64,000 bases of DNA, taken from Sphingobacteriales bacterium (GTDB lineage: Bacteria > Bacteroidota > Bacteroidia > Chitinophagales > UBA2359). The stretch is taken from NCBI GenBank assembly GCA_016711295.1, contig JADJTE010000009.1, positions 1 to 64,000 on the forward strand. The letters are read 5' to 3'. Below the pieces are notes generated by a model, which saw nothing but the letters and a program-made list of their open reading frames with translations, ran no database searches and had not been told where the DNA came from. Positions 20,620-29,572 of the stretch are shown here, in pieces; position 1 is the stretch's first letter, and each line of letters opens with the position of its first letter. The position numbers were made by a program, and so were the translations under genes.

Positions 20620-20916
20620 AGTAGCTGGTATAGGTATGTCGCATTTTTTTGTAACTTTGCGCCAATAAAAATAGCACTTGTTTTGTCAATTGATAAGCCT
20701 ATCGGCTATGCAAAATAGCAGCCGATTGCCTGTGTGTGCTATAAACGATATATTTTTCGATTTGCTACCTGCGCCATGTATAGTTTTTGCGACTTTCTCA
20801 ATAATTAACCACTCTAACGAGGCACGCCTGCGCCAGTTCTGAACAACTCGCTCAGTCGTGCTATTTTTTTATTTTATCATTTCCTATCTCACCCCAAGCC
20901 TTTCCGCGCCTACGCC
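20620..20916 (+). other. Intergenic region with a possible promoter
   Basis: No gene is seen. A TAACTTTG at 20652-20659 matches the TAnnTTTG element and could drive the lipoprotein gene at 20917 with a long leader, but no -33 TTG is at a suitable distance. Confidence 0.35.
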
Positions 20917-22181
20917 ATGCTCATTCCAAGCAAAAATCGGCTTGCTATTGCCTTATGCGTGCTCATAAGCAGCTTATATATCAGTTGCACCAATAGCGGC
21001 AACGGCAGTGCCCAATCGAGCGACCCTGCCGATAGCCTAAGCCAAAACGAAATAACCTTGCACGAAGAACTTTTAGCCGAAAAAACAGACATTGATTATG
21101 ATCCCAATTTCTTAGCCCAACAATTGCCCACCTTAGCGTCGATAGTGAGCCGAGAAGAAGCCATCTATACGCCACTCAACAATTATGCCTACGACGTAAT
21201 CAATCCCGCCCAAAGCGTAAAAGCAGAAAAAGACCTCACGCGCCTGTTCTATAAGCGCGAAGCGCAAATCATACCCACCCTGCACGGCGATATTTTGGAG
21301 CCACTTGCCCTAAAAAATTCCGATTTTTTTGTGGGCGACGCGGGGCGCAAACTCCAAACCGAACTACAACGCATTGGTATGCAATGTATTTATGCCGAAG
21401 GTATGTATGTCGATTTAGGGGCTGCCGAAATGCTGTCTGATGCGATGCGCCAATATGGGTCGGAGGTATTGCGCTACTACGCCGAATTTCAGAGTGCGCA
21501 CAGCACTGCTATTGGTGGCGAATATCCCTTTTTGGATTTGAATGGCGAAATGCGCATGGTTGCCGTAGGCGAAGCTATGACGACCAAATATCCACAACAC
21601 GAATATACACAACAGATATACTCCGATTTCGAGTTTGCCCTACATAGCCTCACCGATATACATACCGTCATCGAACAGCCCAAGGGTACGCAAGAGATGT
21701 TCTATGCCCTCAGCACCGACCCATTTCCGTATATGACCGATTTTGCACAGCACCGCCAATTTGTAGCGCAATATCCCGATACCAAATACGGCAAAATTGT
21801 GGCTCGAATTTTGGCAAATAGGTCTGAAATAGCCCGCGCAGGCGATAGCTCAAAGACCTTTACTTGGTAGTAGTACAATGGCAAGATGCGAACGACGACG
21901 ACGAAGCCGCCTACTGCGACGATGTAGAAGCCCTCAAAGATAGCCTTTATCTACATCAGGGCATCGACGTGCCGCACGTATTGCCTATTGCACAAGACGG
22001 CGAAACGCGCTGCGCCATTACCCACCGCTTTTATCCCAATCGCGCTAATGCCGAAAAAGCCTTAAAAACGCTCCAAGCACAAAGCCAAATTTCTGCCGAT
22101 ATCATAAAAGTTAGCTATAACCCCGAAAGTGACGAATGGGAAATACCTACCATAAATAACACTACTAATAACACCGAATAG
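20917..22181 (+). CDS. Lipoprotein of unknown function (one frameshift)
   Basis: The N-terminus has a signal peptide and lipobox (LISSLYISC), then a Ser/Gly linker and a helical domain of about 290 residues with no family I recognise. The first ORF stops at 21870 with a nonsense tail. The next frame continues LKDLYLVVVQWQDAND to a stop at 22181, so an indel near 21850 is likely and one protein of about 420 residues is encoded. The C-terminal 105 residues (strand VVVQW, helix, then ADIIKVSYNP) could form a SPOR-like alpha/beta fold, but this is only a shape-based guess. A terminator-like hairpin lies about 230 bp downstream. Confidence 0.6.
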
Positions 22182-22606
22182 CCTTATATCTAACATAATT
22201 ATACGGCAACCCGCAACAAATTGCAAGTCGCTGAAAATACGGCATTTATAACTTAGCAATAAAAAAATGACTAAATAACGGCTAAAAAATTTTTTCAAAC
22301 CCCCAAAAAGTAGCATATTTGCCGCCCGCTTCCAACTCAAAGAAGCCCCACTACTACAAATTGCCCTTATCCGATTTAAGACTACTGCAAAGAGGCTTGC
22401 CGATAACTATAAACCTTCAAGGAGTCAATTTCCTTGAAGGTTTAATTGTCAAAAAGCTACTCTTTTAATAAAAACTACTTTGCCCATCAAATTGTTGGCG
22501 ATAATGGCACGAGCGACCGTACAAACACCAAGCGACAAGAGAAAACTTGACAACTTTCTAACCCGCCCCAATTATTTTGACCAAACTTGTTGCAAAAATC
22601 AAGTAT
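22182..22606 (+). other. Intergenic region before the restriction-modification island
   Basis: No coding sequence is visible apart from shadow ORFs. It contains the hairpin at 22411-22443 and then becomes AT-rich toward the methyltransferase start. It probably marks the left edge of the acquired island. Confidence 0.5.
22411..22443 (+). terminator. Intrinsic terminator-like hairpin
   Basis: AAACCTTCAAGGA and TCCTTGAAGGTTT form a perfect 13-bp stem with a 7-base loop, followed by a weak T/A tract. It lies upstream of the restriction-modification genes. Confidence 0.65.
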
Positions 22607-23697
22607 ATGAGTTATAGACATGACATACAAAACTATATCTACGAAACTGAACAGAAAGCCCCTTTGTTTCTGTTAGGCGATTGTCTTAATTCTCTTGATT
22701 TAATACCTGACAATTCTATTGACTGCATTATTACAAGTCCACCCTATTGGGGACACAGGCTTTATAGTGGTGGTGGAATTGGGCTTGAAGCTACTTATAA
22801 AGAGTACATTGATAATCTTATCAAAGTTACAGAAGAACTTTACAGAGTTCTGAAACCGACAGGTTCGTTTTGGCTCAACATTGGCGACACATATAGAAAC
22901 AAAAAATTGTTAGGCGTTCCTTGGCGTGTTGCTATCAAAATGATGGACGAACAAAAATGGGTGCTTAGAAATAGTGTTATTTGGAACAAACACAAAGGCG
23001 GACTTGACAGCAGTAAAGACAAATTGAGAAACATTCACGAAAATATTTTTTCACTTTGTGAAAGATGAAAAAAAATATTTTTACGACACGTCAAAAATTC
23101 GTTCTGACGCAAGAAAAGCAATAGTAAAAAATGGTTCTGTTATTTCTGCCACAGGTGTAAGCGGAGTTAGATACAAAAGACAAATTGAACTTTCAACCGC
23201 TTTAACCGAAGAAGAAAAGAGCAATGCTTTTGAAGCATTGAATACGGTTTTAGAAAGAATTAAAAACAATGAAATTGCAGATTTCAGAATGATAATTCGG
23301 GGGCAACAGCGAACAACACATTCTGACTCTGAAAAAGTTTCAGGCAGGGCAAAAGAATTGGCTCAAAAGGGTTCTACTTTTGTTTTATCACCCTGACGGA
23401 ACTTTGCCAGGTGATGTTTGGGAAATTATTCCTGAAGACACGCAAAAGCGAAAAGAACATTATGCGGTTTATCCCGAAGACTTGTGTAAAATTCCAATCT
23501 TGGCAACTTGCCCTATTAATGGAATTGTATTAGACCCTTTTTCGGGAAGCGGCACTACATCTTTGGTTGCGATAAAGCACAACCGAAAATCTATCGGAAT
23601 AGATATTTCCGAAGAATATATTGAATTTTCAAAAAAACGAATTGATGAATATAAATACGAGAATAGCGGAGTTCTTCAACTTTTCAACGAAGAATGA
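22607..23697 (+). CDS. Type II DNA methyltransferase, predicted N4-cytosine (two frameshifts)
   Basis: This is a permuted (beta-class) DNA methyltransferase. Motif IV TSPPYWG comes first (about residue 42) and SAM motif I DPFSGSGTT near the end. SPPY rather than D/NPPY suggests N4-cytosine methylation. Two indels break it. One extra T in the T-run near 23047-23051 changes FHFVKDEKKYFYD into a premature end. One missing T near 23385 separates STFVFYHPDGTLPGDVWEI. Both are homopolymers, so the native enzyme of about 363 residues is probably intact. I chose the ATG at 22607 over a TTG at 22577. The restriction gene overlaps its 3' end by 53 bp. Base composition is more AT-rich than the neighbours, consistent with transfer. 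Confidence 0.88.
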
Positions 23698-24502
23698 AAG
23701 TGTAAATTGGAACGATGTGCTTACAGCACAACATTGTAGTTATCTTAACAAGAAATGTATTAAGGTTCGCAAAAGCGAACCAAGCATTTCTATTGGAACT
23801 TGCACGGTTCAATACGGTAAAAAAAACCAGGAAGTAATTATTTGTCCGCATAGATTGATTGAAAAACGTCAAATTTTTATTGACTGTATCCACTTACTTA
23901 CACTTCACGAGCCGGGAAATGAAATACACGTTATTCCCGAAGTAAGTATTCCGGGCGGAAGTGTTGATTATTTTTTGGCATCAATAAGAGATAAAAAGGT
24001 TATTGATTTTGTCGGCATTGAATTACAAACCTTAGACACAACAGGAACAGTGTGGCCAGAAAGGCAAAGATTTCTGATAGACTTAAACATACTTGAAGAA
24101 CCCGAAGAAGGATATGGTGACAAACCTTATGGAATGAATTGGAAAATGACCGCCAAAACAATTCTTGTTCAACTACATCATAAAATTGAAACATTTGAAC
24201 ACCTGAATAAGCATCTTGTGTTGGTTATCCAAGACCATTTATTGACCTATATGAAAAAGGAATTTTCCTTTTCTCATATCAACGCAGTTCCCAAAATTGG
24301 CGACCCAATGCACTTTCATTCTTACAAATTGGAACTTGGCAATGACCAAAACTATCATATAAAACTTAACGAACGATTAAGTACAGACGGTTCAGGTTTA
24401 GCATTAGCAATGGGACTAAAAGCAGAAGCAAAGGTTGAACTTGAAATTATTATTAAGACATTGCAAGCAAAAATAACGGACTATACACGACTGGCAATAT
24501 AA
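23645..24502 (+). CDS. NotI-like type II restriction endonuclease
   Basis: A protein of about 285 residues that I recognise as NotI-family (an 8-bp GC-rich cutter in the type member). The start at 23645 gives MNINTRIAEFF, like the IAEFF of NotI. Four cysteines at C-x6-C and C-x13-C (HCSYLNKKC, GTC, ICPHR) match the Cys4 metal site described for NotI. The PD-(D/E)XK core is visible as VIPEVSIPGGSVDYFL followed by DFVGIELQTLD, with Asp and ELQ as likely catalytic residues. It overlaps the methyltransferase by 53 bp, so the pair forms a restriction-modification unit, probably translationally coupled. No frameshift. Recognition sequence cannot be read from sequence. Composition is AT-rich, consistent with horizontal acquisition. 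Confidence 0.83.
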   Translation: MNINTRIAEFFNFSTKNESVNWNDVLTAQHCSYLNKKCIKVRKSEPSISIGTCTVQYGKKNQEVIICPHRLIEKRQIFIDCIHLLTLHEPGNEIHVIPEVSIPGGSVDYFLASIRDKKVIDFVGIELQTLDTTGTVWPERQRFLIDLNILEEPEEGYGDKPYGMNWKMTAKTILVQLHHKIETFEHLNKHLVLVIQDHLLTYMKKEFSFSHINAVPKIGDPMHFHSYKLELGNDQNYHIKLNERLSTDGSGLALAMGLKAEAKVELEIIIKTLQAKITDYTRLAI

Positions 24503-24521
24503 AGCCACTAACCGCCAACAT

Positions 24522-24633
24522 CGGTTTTGCGTAATGGCGGGTGACGAATTTCTATTGAACATTTGTGCTAAATTGAACGACAGTAATTCTAAGTAACAGC
24601 AGTGCTAAAATCCCGCCACTACGCCAAGCCCCG
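24522..24633. repeat. Long imperfect inverted repeat after the R-M genes (attC-like in shape)
   Basis: The left arm (24522-24541, ending GCGTAATGGCGGG) pairs with the right arm (24612-24633, starting CCCGCCACTACGCC) with a few mismatches. A 70-base spacer holds a direct repeat GTGCTAAA. It begins 20 bp after the endonuclease stop and ends 56 bp before dnaA. Position and shape resemble a recombination site at the end of a mobile cassette, but no integrase is in view. Confidence 0.55.
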
Positions 24634-24688
24634 AACTGATACGCGACGACATACCGCCCAATTCCTATTACTTCCCAAGAACAAGACT

Positions 24689-26097
24689 ATGAAAGCAATA
24701 AACACTATATGGGACAATTGCCTGCAAAACATACGGCAGCAAGTCAATCAGCAGAGCTACCGCACGTGGTTTGAACCCATCAAACCCATAAAGCTCGACA
24801 GTAACATATTAACAATACAAGTACCCAGCCAATTCTTTTACGAATGGTTAGAGGAGCATTATGTCAATCTATTGCGCGATACCATTCAGAACGAGTTAGG
24901 GCCTGCGGCGCGACTCGAATACCAAATCGTACTCGAAAAAACCAGCAATAATGGACAATCAACCGTCAAAATGCCCACCAGCGCCCAGGTACTATAACAA
25001 CGAGCAAAACGGACGATACGAATAAAAAATACAATTTAACCCTTTCGTCATTCCGGGTATTAAAGATTTCGATTCACAACTCAACAAATCCTATACTTTT
25101 GACAACTATGTAGAGGGCGACTGCAATCAGTTAGCTCGCTCGGCAGGCATTGCCATAGCCAATAATCCAGGCGGTACTGCATTCAACCCATTAGTGCTAT
25201 ATGGCGGCACGGGTCTGGGCAAAACCCATTTAGCCAATGCCATCGGCAACCATATCAAAGCTACGCACAAAGACAAAAAAGTATTATATGTAACTTCCGA
25301 GCGATTTACGAACCAATTTATCGATTCGGTCAAAAATGGCTCAATGGGCGAATTTTCCAATTTCTACGAATCAATAGACGTACTTATCTGAGACGATATT
25401 GCGTTTTTGCCAACAAAGACAAAACACAAGATATATTTTTTCACATATTCAATACATTGCACCAATCATCGCGCCAAATTATACTGACCTCCGACCGACC
25501 GCCCGCGACCTGACAGGTATGGAAGACCGCCTCACGTCGCGCTTCAAATGGGGGCTTAGTGCCGACCTGCAAGTGCCCGATTTAGAAACACGCATCGCCA
25601 TCTTAGAAAAAAAAATGTATAGCGAAGGCATCGAAATATCGCGCGAGGTTATCGAATATATCGCCTACCACATCAAAACCAGCGTGCGCGAGATGCAAGG
25701 CGTGCTTATATCAATGCTCGCCCATGCGTCGCTATGCCGCAAAGATGTCGATGTAGAATTGGCTAAAAATACCATCAAAAATTTTATCCACGAAGTATCC
25801 AATCAAGTAACCATAGATTTGATACATAAAACGGTGTGCGAATATTTTAAACTGCCCAACGAATCGCTAATGGGGCAAAGCCGCAAGCGCGAAATAGCCC
25901 AAGCTCGGCAAATAGCGATGTATCTGTCGAAAAAATTTACTGAAAATTCGCTCAAAGCCATAGGTGGCTACTTCGGCGGACGCGACCACTCTACCGTTAT
26001 ACACGCCTGCCAAGCCGTGCTGAATCTAATGGAAACCGACCGATATTTCCAAAATTATGTCATCGATTTAGAACGACAAATAGGCAGCAATGCTTAA
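24689..26097 (+). CDS. dnaA: Chromosomal replication initiator DnaA (several frameshifts and an in-frame TGA)
   Basis: DnaA binds dnaA boxes and melts the origin. All four domains are present. Domain I starts at the ATG at 24689 (IWDNCLQNIRQQVNQQSYRTWFEPI). Domain III has Walker A GGTGLGKTHLANAIG, Walker B VLI-DDIAFL and SDRPPRDL. Domain IV has the DNA-binding signature GGYFGGRDHSTVIHAC. The reading frame breaks near 24990 and 25020, at 25389-25391 (TGA in place of the residue before DD), near 25411 (one G missing) and near 25504 (one C missing). An essential single-copy gene cannot be this damaged, so sequence errors are the likely cause. I found no TTATCCACA-type boxes nearby, so the origin may lie elsewhere. 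Confidence 0.93.
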
Positions 26098-26179
26098 AAA
26101 AAGAATTGACGATTTGGGATTTACGGCGGCTCAATAGCTGAACAATAGGAACAAGCACCACCCTCTGCCCCACCCTATC

Positions 26180-27604
26180 CTACTCGCTCCGCCGCCTTTC
26201 GTACAAGACGATATATACCCCGCGCCGATACAAGGTATCGATGGGCATAAATTCGCGGTTGAGGCGCGTCCATTCAGCATCGTTGAGCGAATTGCTCACA
26301 TTGCTGTATAAAATATATTCATGTTGGTCAAAATCGCGGTTGCGCAATGTCAGCGTATCGGCGGGGTCGCTTAGGTCTGTATAGCGGTTTGCAAGCCCCA
26401 CAAAGGCGGTAGAACCTACGGTTTCTCGGTCTAAACCTCGTTGCTTGATGTCGTGCAAGGCTTGTCGGCGCAATTCCAAAAATGGAATATATGCTAATGA
26501 AGCGTGCCAACCTTGGGCTATATCGGGCGGATAAATCCATAAGTGCCCACTCCAAAACGACGCACAACAAAGCAGGCCTGCGCTCGCTAAATAGCGCGTT
26601 TGAGTTTGCCAGATTGCTACTACACAGCCCCAAGCCCAAGAAATGCCTACCCAATAAAGCGGCAGCAAATAGCGGTGCGCACTCAAATTTTGGTAGATAA
26701 AAAGAGTGGGTAGCAGCGTTAGTGCCAAACAAAGCAATAAGCTAAACAAAACTGCCTGCTTAGACGGTGCGCCGTTTCTGGGGCGAAGCAATGCGTAGAA
26801 AGCAGCGAGCCAAACGGCAAACATGCCAAAATCTGCTACCCTCCAAGCCAAAATAAGTCCGTTTTTTAAGATGCCCAACCAAGTAGCAGGCTCAAAACAA
26901 GGAGCCCAAGGCGAACTGGCATGATAGCCCAGCCAACCCGTAGCCGCATAATGATAGGCAAAAAATGCCAAAGCCAAGACCCATGCGGGCAAAAACGGCA
27001 ATAAACCGCCTACTAATGCCCGCAGCGACTGCTTGTATTGCGCCCAATTATAGACTACCTGAAACAAAGCCAAGCCTACACTCGCCATCAGTCCGCGCAT
27101 ACTAACTAATGACAACAATATCAATACGAGCCATAGCCAACGTGTTTGGCGGTAAAGTATGGCATTTGCCGACGTTACAAAAAAGCTAATCAGCAATATA
27201 TCGGGCGATACTAAGGCTGCTTGGGCTACCAAAACGGGAATGCTCAATAACAAGGCAAAACCCCAAATCGCTGCCGTGTCGCGCCAAAAAAATTGGCACC
27301 AACGCCATGCCTGCACCACCAGCAAAACAACAAAGGGCAATACCGCCCAATGCGATACTGCCAAACTGCGCCCAAATACCTGCCAACAAACCGATAAATA
27401 CAAACCCATCAAAGGCGGATGCCCCGTATCGTTTTCGAGGGGCAGGATAATCTGCCCATAGCCATGGTCATAAAAAAAATGGGCTTGCTTGGAACTCAAT
27501 TGAACGATATCGCCAAAAAACGAGTGGTTTTGACAGAGATATAACAACAAAGCCGACGCCAATAGTGCTATGCGCACAGGCAAGGGCGAAAAATAAGGGT
27601 GCAT
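26180..27604 (-). CDS. GT-C fold membrane glycosyltransferase, ArnT/PMT-like
   Basis: This 474-residue polytopic membrane protein has roughly ten hydrophobic segments. An acidic loop after the first segment (FFGDIVQLSSK...LENDTGHPPLMGLYL) fits the periplasmic catalytic loop of GT-C enzymes using polyprenyl-phosphate sugars. The C-terminal 90 residues are soluble and probably periplasmic. The family transfers sugars to lipid A, proteins or glycans, and neither donor nor acceptor can be named. The gene converges on dnaA, 82 bp away. Confidence 0.72.
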   Translation of the reverse strand: MHPYFSPLPVRIALLASALLLYLCQNHSFFGDIVQLSSKQAHFFYDHGYGQIILPLENDTGHPPLMGLYLSVCWQVFGRSLAVSHWAVLPFVVLLVVQAWRWCQFFWRDTAAIWGFALLLSIPVLVAQAALVSPDILLISFFVTSANAILYRQTRWLWLVLILLSLVSMRGLMASVGLALFQVVYNWAQYKQSLRALVGGLLPFLPAWVLALAFFAYHYAATGWLGYHASSPWAPCFEPATWLGILKNGLILAWRVADFGMFAVWLAAFYALLRPRNGAPSKQAVLFSLLLCLALTLLPTLFIYQNLSAHRYLLPLYWVGISWAWGCVVAIWQTQTRYLASAGLLCCASFWSGHLWIYPPDIAQGWHASLAYIPFLELRRQALHDIKQRGLDRETVGSTAFVGLANRYTDLSDPADTLTLRNRDFDQHEYILYSNVSNSLNDAEWTRLNREFMPIDTLYRRGVYIVLYERRRSE

Positions 27605-27700
27605 GGGGCAGAGCGCGGGTTGTGGGTTAGGTGCTTGTGGGGCTTATCGGGTTGTAGTGGCTCGAGATAGGTAGCCAACAGCAAAAATTCACAGTTTTCG

Positions 27701-28693
27701 TTAGCGTTGGGGCGAAACTACCAAGCGGAAACCAGCATTGCCGCTGCGGTCGCCAGGACGGTCGTGGCGCCGAATGGTGGCGCGGCTCCCCCACTGACCG
27801 CCGCCCCAACTGCCGCCGCGCAACACGCGGTGCGTACCCGTTGCTGGACCCTCTGGGTTATCAACGGGGCTGTTTTGGTAGTAATCGCTACCGTACCAAT
27901 CGGCGCACCACTCCCACACATTGCCTGTCATATCATATATGCCCACTTCATTGGCACCAAACCGCCCCACGGGTGCCGTAAGCCAATAGCCGTCGTCATA
28001 ACCAGAGAACTTCAAGCTCCAGCCAATACCCTCTGGCGATTTAGTTTCGTCGGCTACGTTTCCGCCGTTGCTTAGGCTGGGGTTGCCGTTGCCCCACGCA
28101 AACCGGTACTCTTTGCCAAGGCTCAACGCCACATATTCCCACTCGGCTTCGGTGGGCAGCCGATAGGTTTTGCCGCTCATCCTGCTCGCCCATTCGCAGT
28201 AGGCTATGGCATCATTGTGGCTCACGTGTATCACGGGGTGGCTTGGGTCGGTCTGTACGTTGCCCGCCGCATCGTGCCGCCAGTTGACAGCGGCTTTGTC
28301 CACTACAGTTTTGCCCTTGTGTACATGGCTGCCGTAACCATAGGTGCGTTTCTCGGCATCGGTTTGGTAGTCCTCCGCATCTACAAACACTTTAAATTCG
28401 GCTAAGGTGACTTCATATTTGCCTATCTGAAAATCGTTTAACTTTACTTCGTGGGTTGGTTTTTCGTCAGCCTCGCCTAACCCGAAAATGTCGCCCATCT
28501 TAAAAGCACCAGCCTTTATAAGGACGGTTTCGGGCGGTTGGAATTTAGGGCGATTTGGGGTATCAATGGACTTAATGTCCGACGGGGTCGGGCGGATTAC
28601 ACTCCATATTTTGACCAAAAACAGGCACACAAGGCTTGCCACGAAGAACGTTCGGAAAAAGTGTTTCGTATGGGCTGCAAATCTATTGTTCAT
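27701..28693 (-). CDS. SUMF1/EgtB-type (formylglycine-generating enzyme-like) protein
   Basis: 330 residues with an N-terminal membrane anchor (FVASLVCLFLVKIW) and a C-lectin-like FGE-sulfatase domain from about residue 55. Signature segments are IKAGAFKMGD, YEVTLAEFKVF, YRLPTEAEWEYVA, DMTGNVWEWCADWYG and HRVLRGGSWGGG. The catalytic Cys pair of true formylglycine enzymes is not evident, so it may be a structural or ligand-binding relative, as with gliding-motility lipoproteins of this fold (GldK/GldJ type). No other gld gene is adjacent, so no gene name is assigned. The sulfatase-like protein at 56266 is distant and lacks a CxPxR site, so a functional link is not supported. Confidence 0.85.
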   Translation of the reverse strand: MNNRFAAHTKHFFRTFFVASLVCLFLVKIWSVIRPTPSDIKSIDTPNRPKFQPPETVLIKAGAFKMGDIFGLGEADEKPTHEVKLNDFQIGKYEVTLAEFKVFVDAEDYQTDAEKRTYGYGSHVHKGKTVVDKAAVNWRHDAAGNVQTDPSHPVIHVSHNDAIAYCEWASRMSGKTYRLPTEAEWEYVALSLGKEYRFAWGNGNPSLSNGGNVADETKSPEGIGWSLKFSGYDDGYWLTAPVGRFGANEVGIYDMTGNVWEWCADWYGSDYYQNSPVDNPEGPATGTHRVLRGGSWGGGQWGSRATIRRHDRPGDRSGNAGFRLVVSPQR

Positions 28694-28815
28694 ACTTGAC
28701 CAATTAATGGCACAAAGCTACGAAAAAGTGCCGTATCGGGCAAGCAGCTCCGTAAAAACCAATTTGCTTTGGCATTCTCGACCAATTATTGCGCACCCGC
28801 TTCCGACTTGGGGCT

Positions 28816-29056
28816 CTACCACCTATCCGCCTCGTCGTCAAGCGGTGAAGTGTTCGCACCGTCGGGCAGTTGGTGGGTATTGTGTCTATTGCGATACCAC
28901 TGCCGCGTAGCCACTTTTTGGCATTCGCGTGCTATGACCAAATCGGCGAGTTGTAGGGCTGTATCGTAGCGTTTGGCTTGCCTGAAAGCGGACATTGCCT
29001 TGTGTTGGTCTATATTGAGGCGATATACTTCAAGGGCTTGCGTGGCATCAGTTTGT
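28816..29056 (-). pseudogene. Truncated copy of the short protein encoded at 35108-35515
   Basis: An open stretch lies between in-frame stops at 29056 and 28816. It encodes the same core as the later gene: RLNIDQHKAMSAFRQAK, then DTALQLADLVIAREC and VATRQWYRNRHN. The N-terminal half and start codon are missing; the sequence there is replaced by palindromic repeats. Bases 28860-29025 are nearly identical to 35161-35326 (about five mismatches by eye). Confidence 0.65.
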
Positions 29057-29528
29057 TATTAGGATTTCGCCCATACGGGGCTTTGGCTTCGATGTTGTTT
29101 GGGTTTTCTATTAGCATGTCGCTCCTACGGAGCTATTAGGATGCCACCCTTAATGGGCTATCGCTACGGTAGCTATCTCTTCGGCGGTTAAGCCGTAAAA
29201 CTGGCAAACCATGCGGTCTATTTGGGTAAAAAATACTGCTCCGTAGGAGTAATATAATAATAGCATAGCAAAGGCATTAGAATAGATAGCTCCGTAGGAG
29301 CGGAATTGTCTAAGGTGGTTTTTATTAGGATGCCACCCCGATGGGGTTTTTGTTGCTATGCCGTCTTTATTTTCTATTAGGATGTCGCCCCGAAGGGGCT
29401 TAGAAAACGGTCTTTCTATTAGTGGTTTCTAATTTTGAGTAAAAAAAATTAACGAGAGCATATTACTCGCGCCCTTGCTACAAAGCAGCATTGAGCAAAA
29501 TTTGTTAGCGAAATTTAAAAATCAGTCC
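29057..29528. repeat. Cluster of REP-like palindromes plus family 2 repeat end
   Basis: No gene. Several short palindromes recur: TTAGGATGTCGCCCC...GGGGC (29379-29400), TTAGGATGCCACCC...GGG (twice), and GCTCCTACGGAGC with its complement GCTCCGTAGGAGC (29111 and 29289 regions). The right end (about 29430-29528) matches the family 2 element at 7228-7493 through TTTTGAGTAAAAAAA, CTCGCGCCCTTGCTAC and the terminal AAATTTAAAAATCAG. The left terminus of family 2 is absent here. Confidence 0.65.
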
Positions 29529-29572
29529 GCTATAATATGCCGATTGTTCAGCTTTGAATTAAATAATCACAA

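Noticed and set aside
24500..24700. Replication origin next to dnaA
   Set aside because: No clustered dnaA-box-like TTATCCACA sequences or AT-rich unwinding region with boxes was seen between 24500 and 24690 or after 26097.
25389..25391. TGA recoding in dnaA (alternative genetic code)
   Set aside because: Other genes in the window end properly at TGA (for example rlmB at 5251-5253 and the methyltransferase at 7490-7492). The residue expected here is hydrophobic, not Trp or Gly, and deletions cluster nearby, so error is more likely.
27707..28075. Ala/Val-rich ORF on the plus strand opposite the SUMF1-family gene
   Set aside because: Composition and phase match the complement of a real minus-strand gene with clear family motifs.
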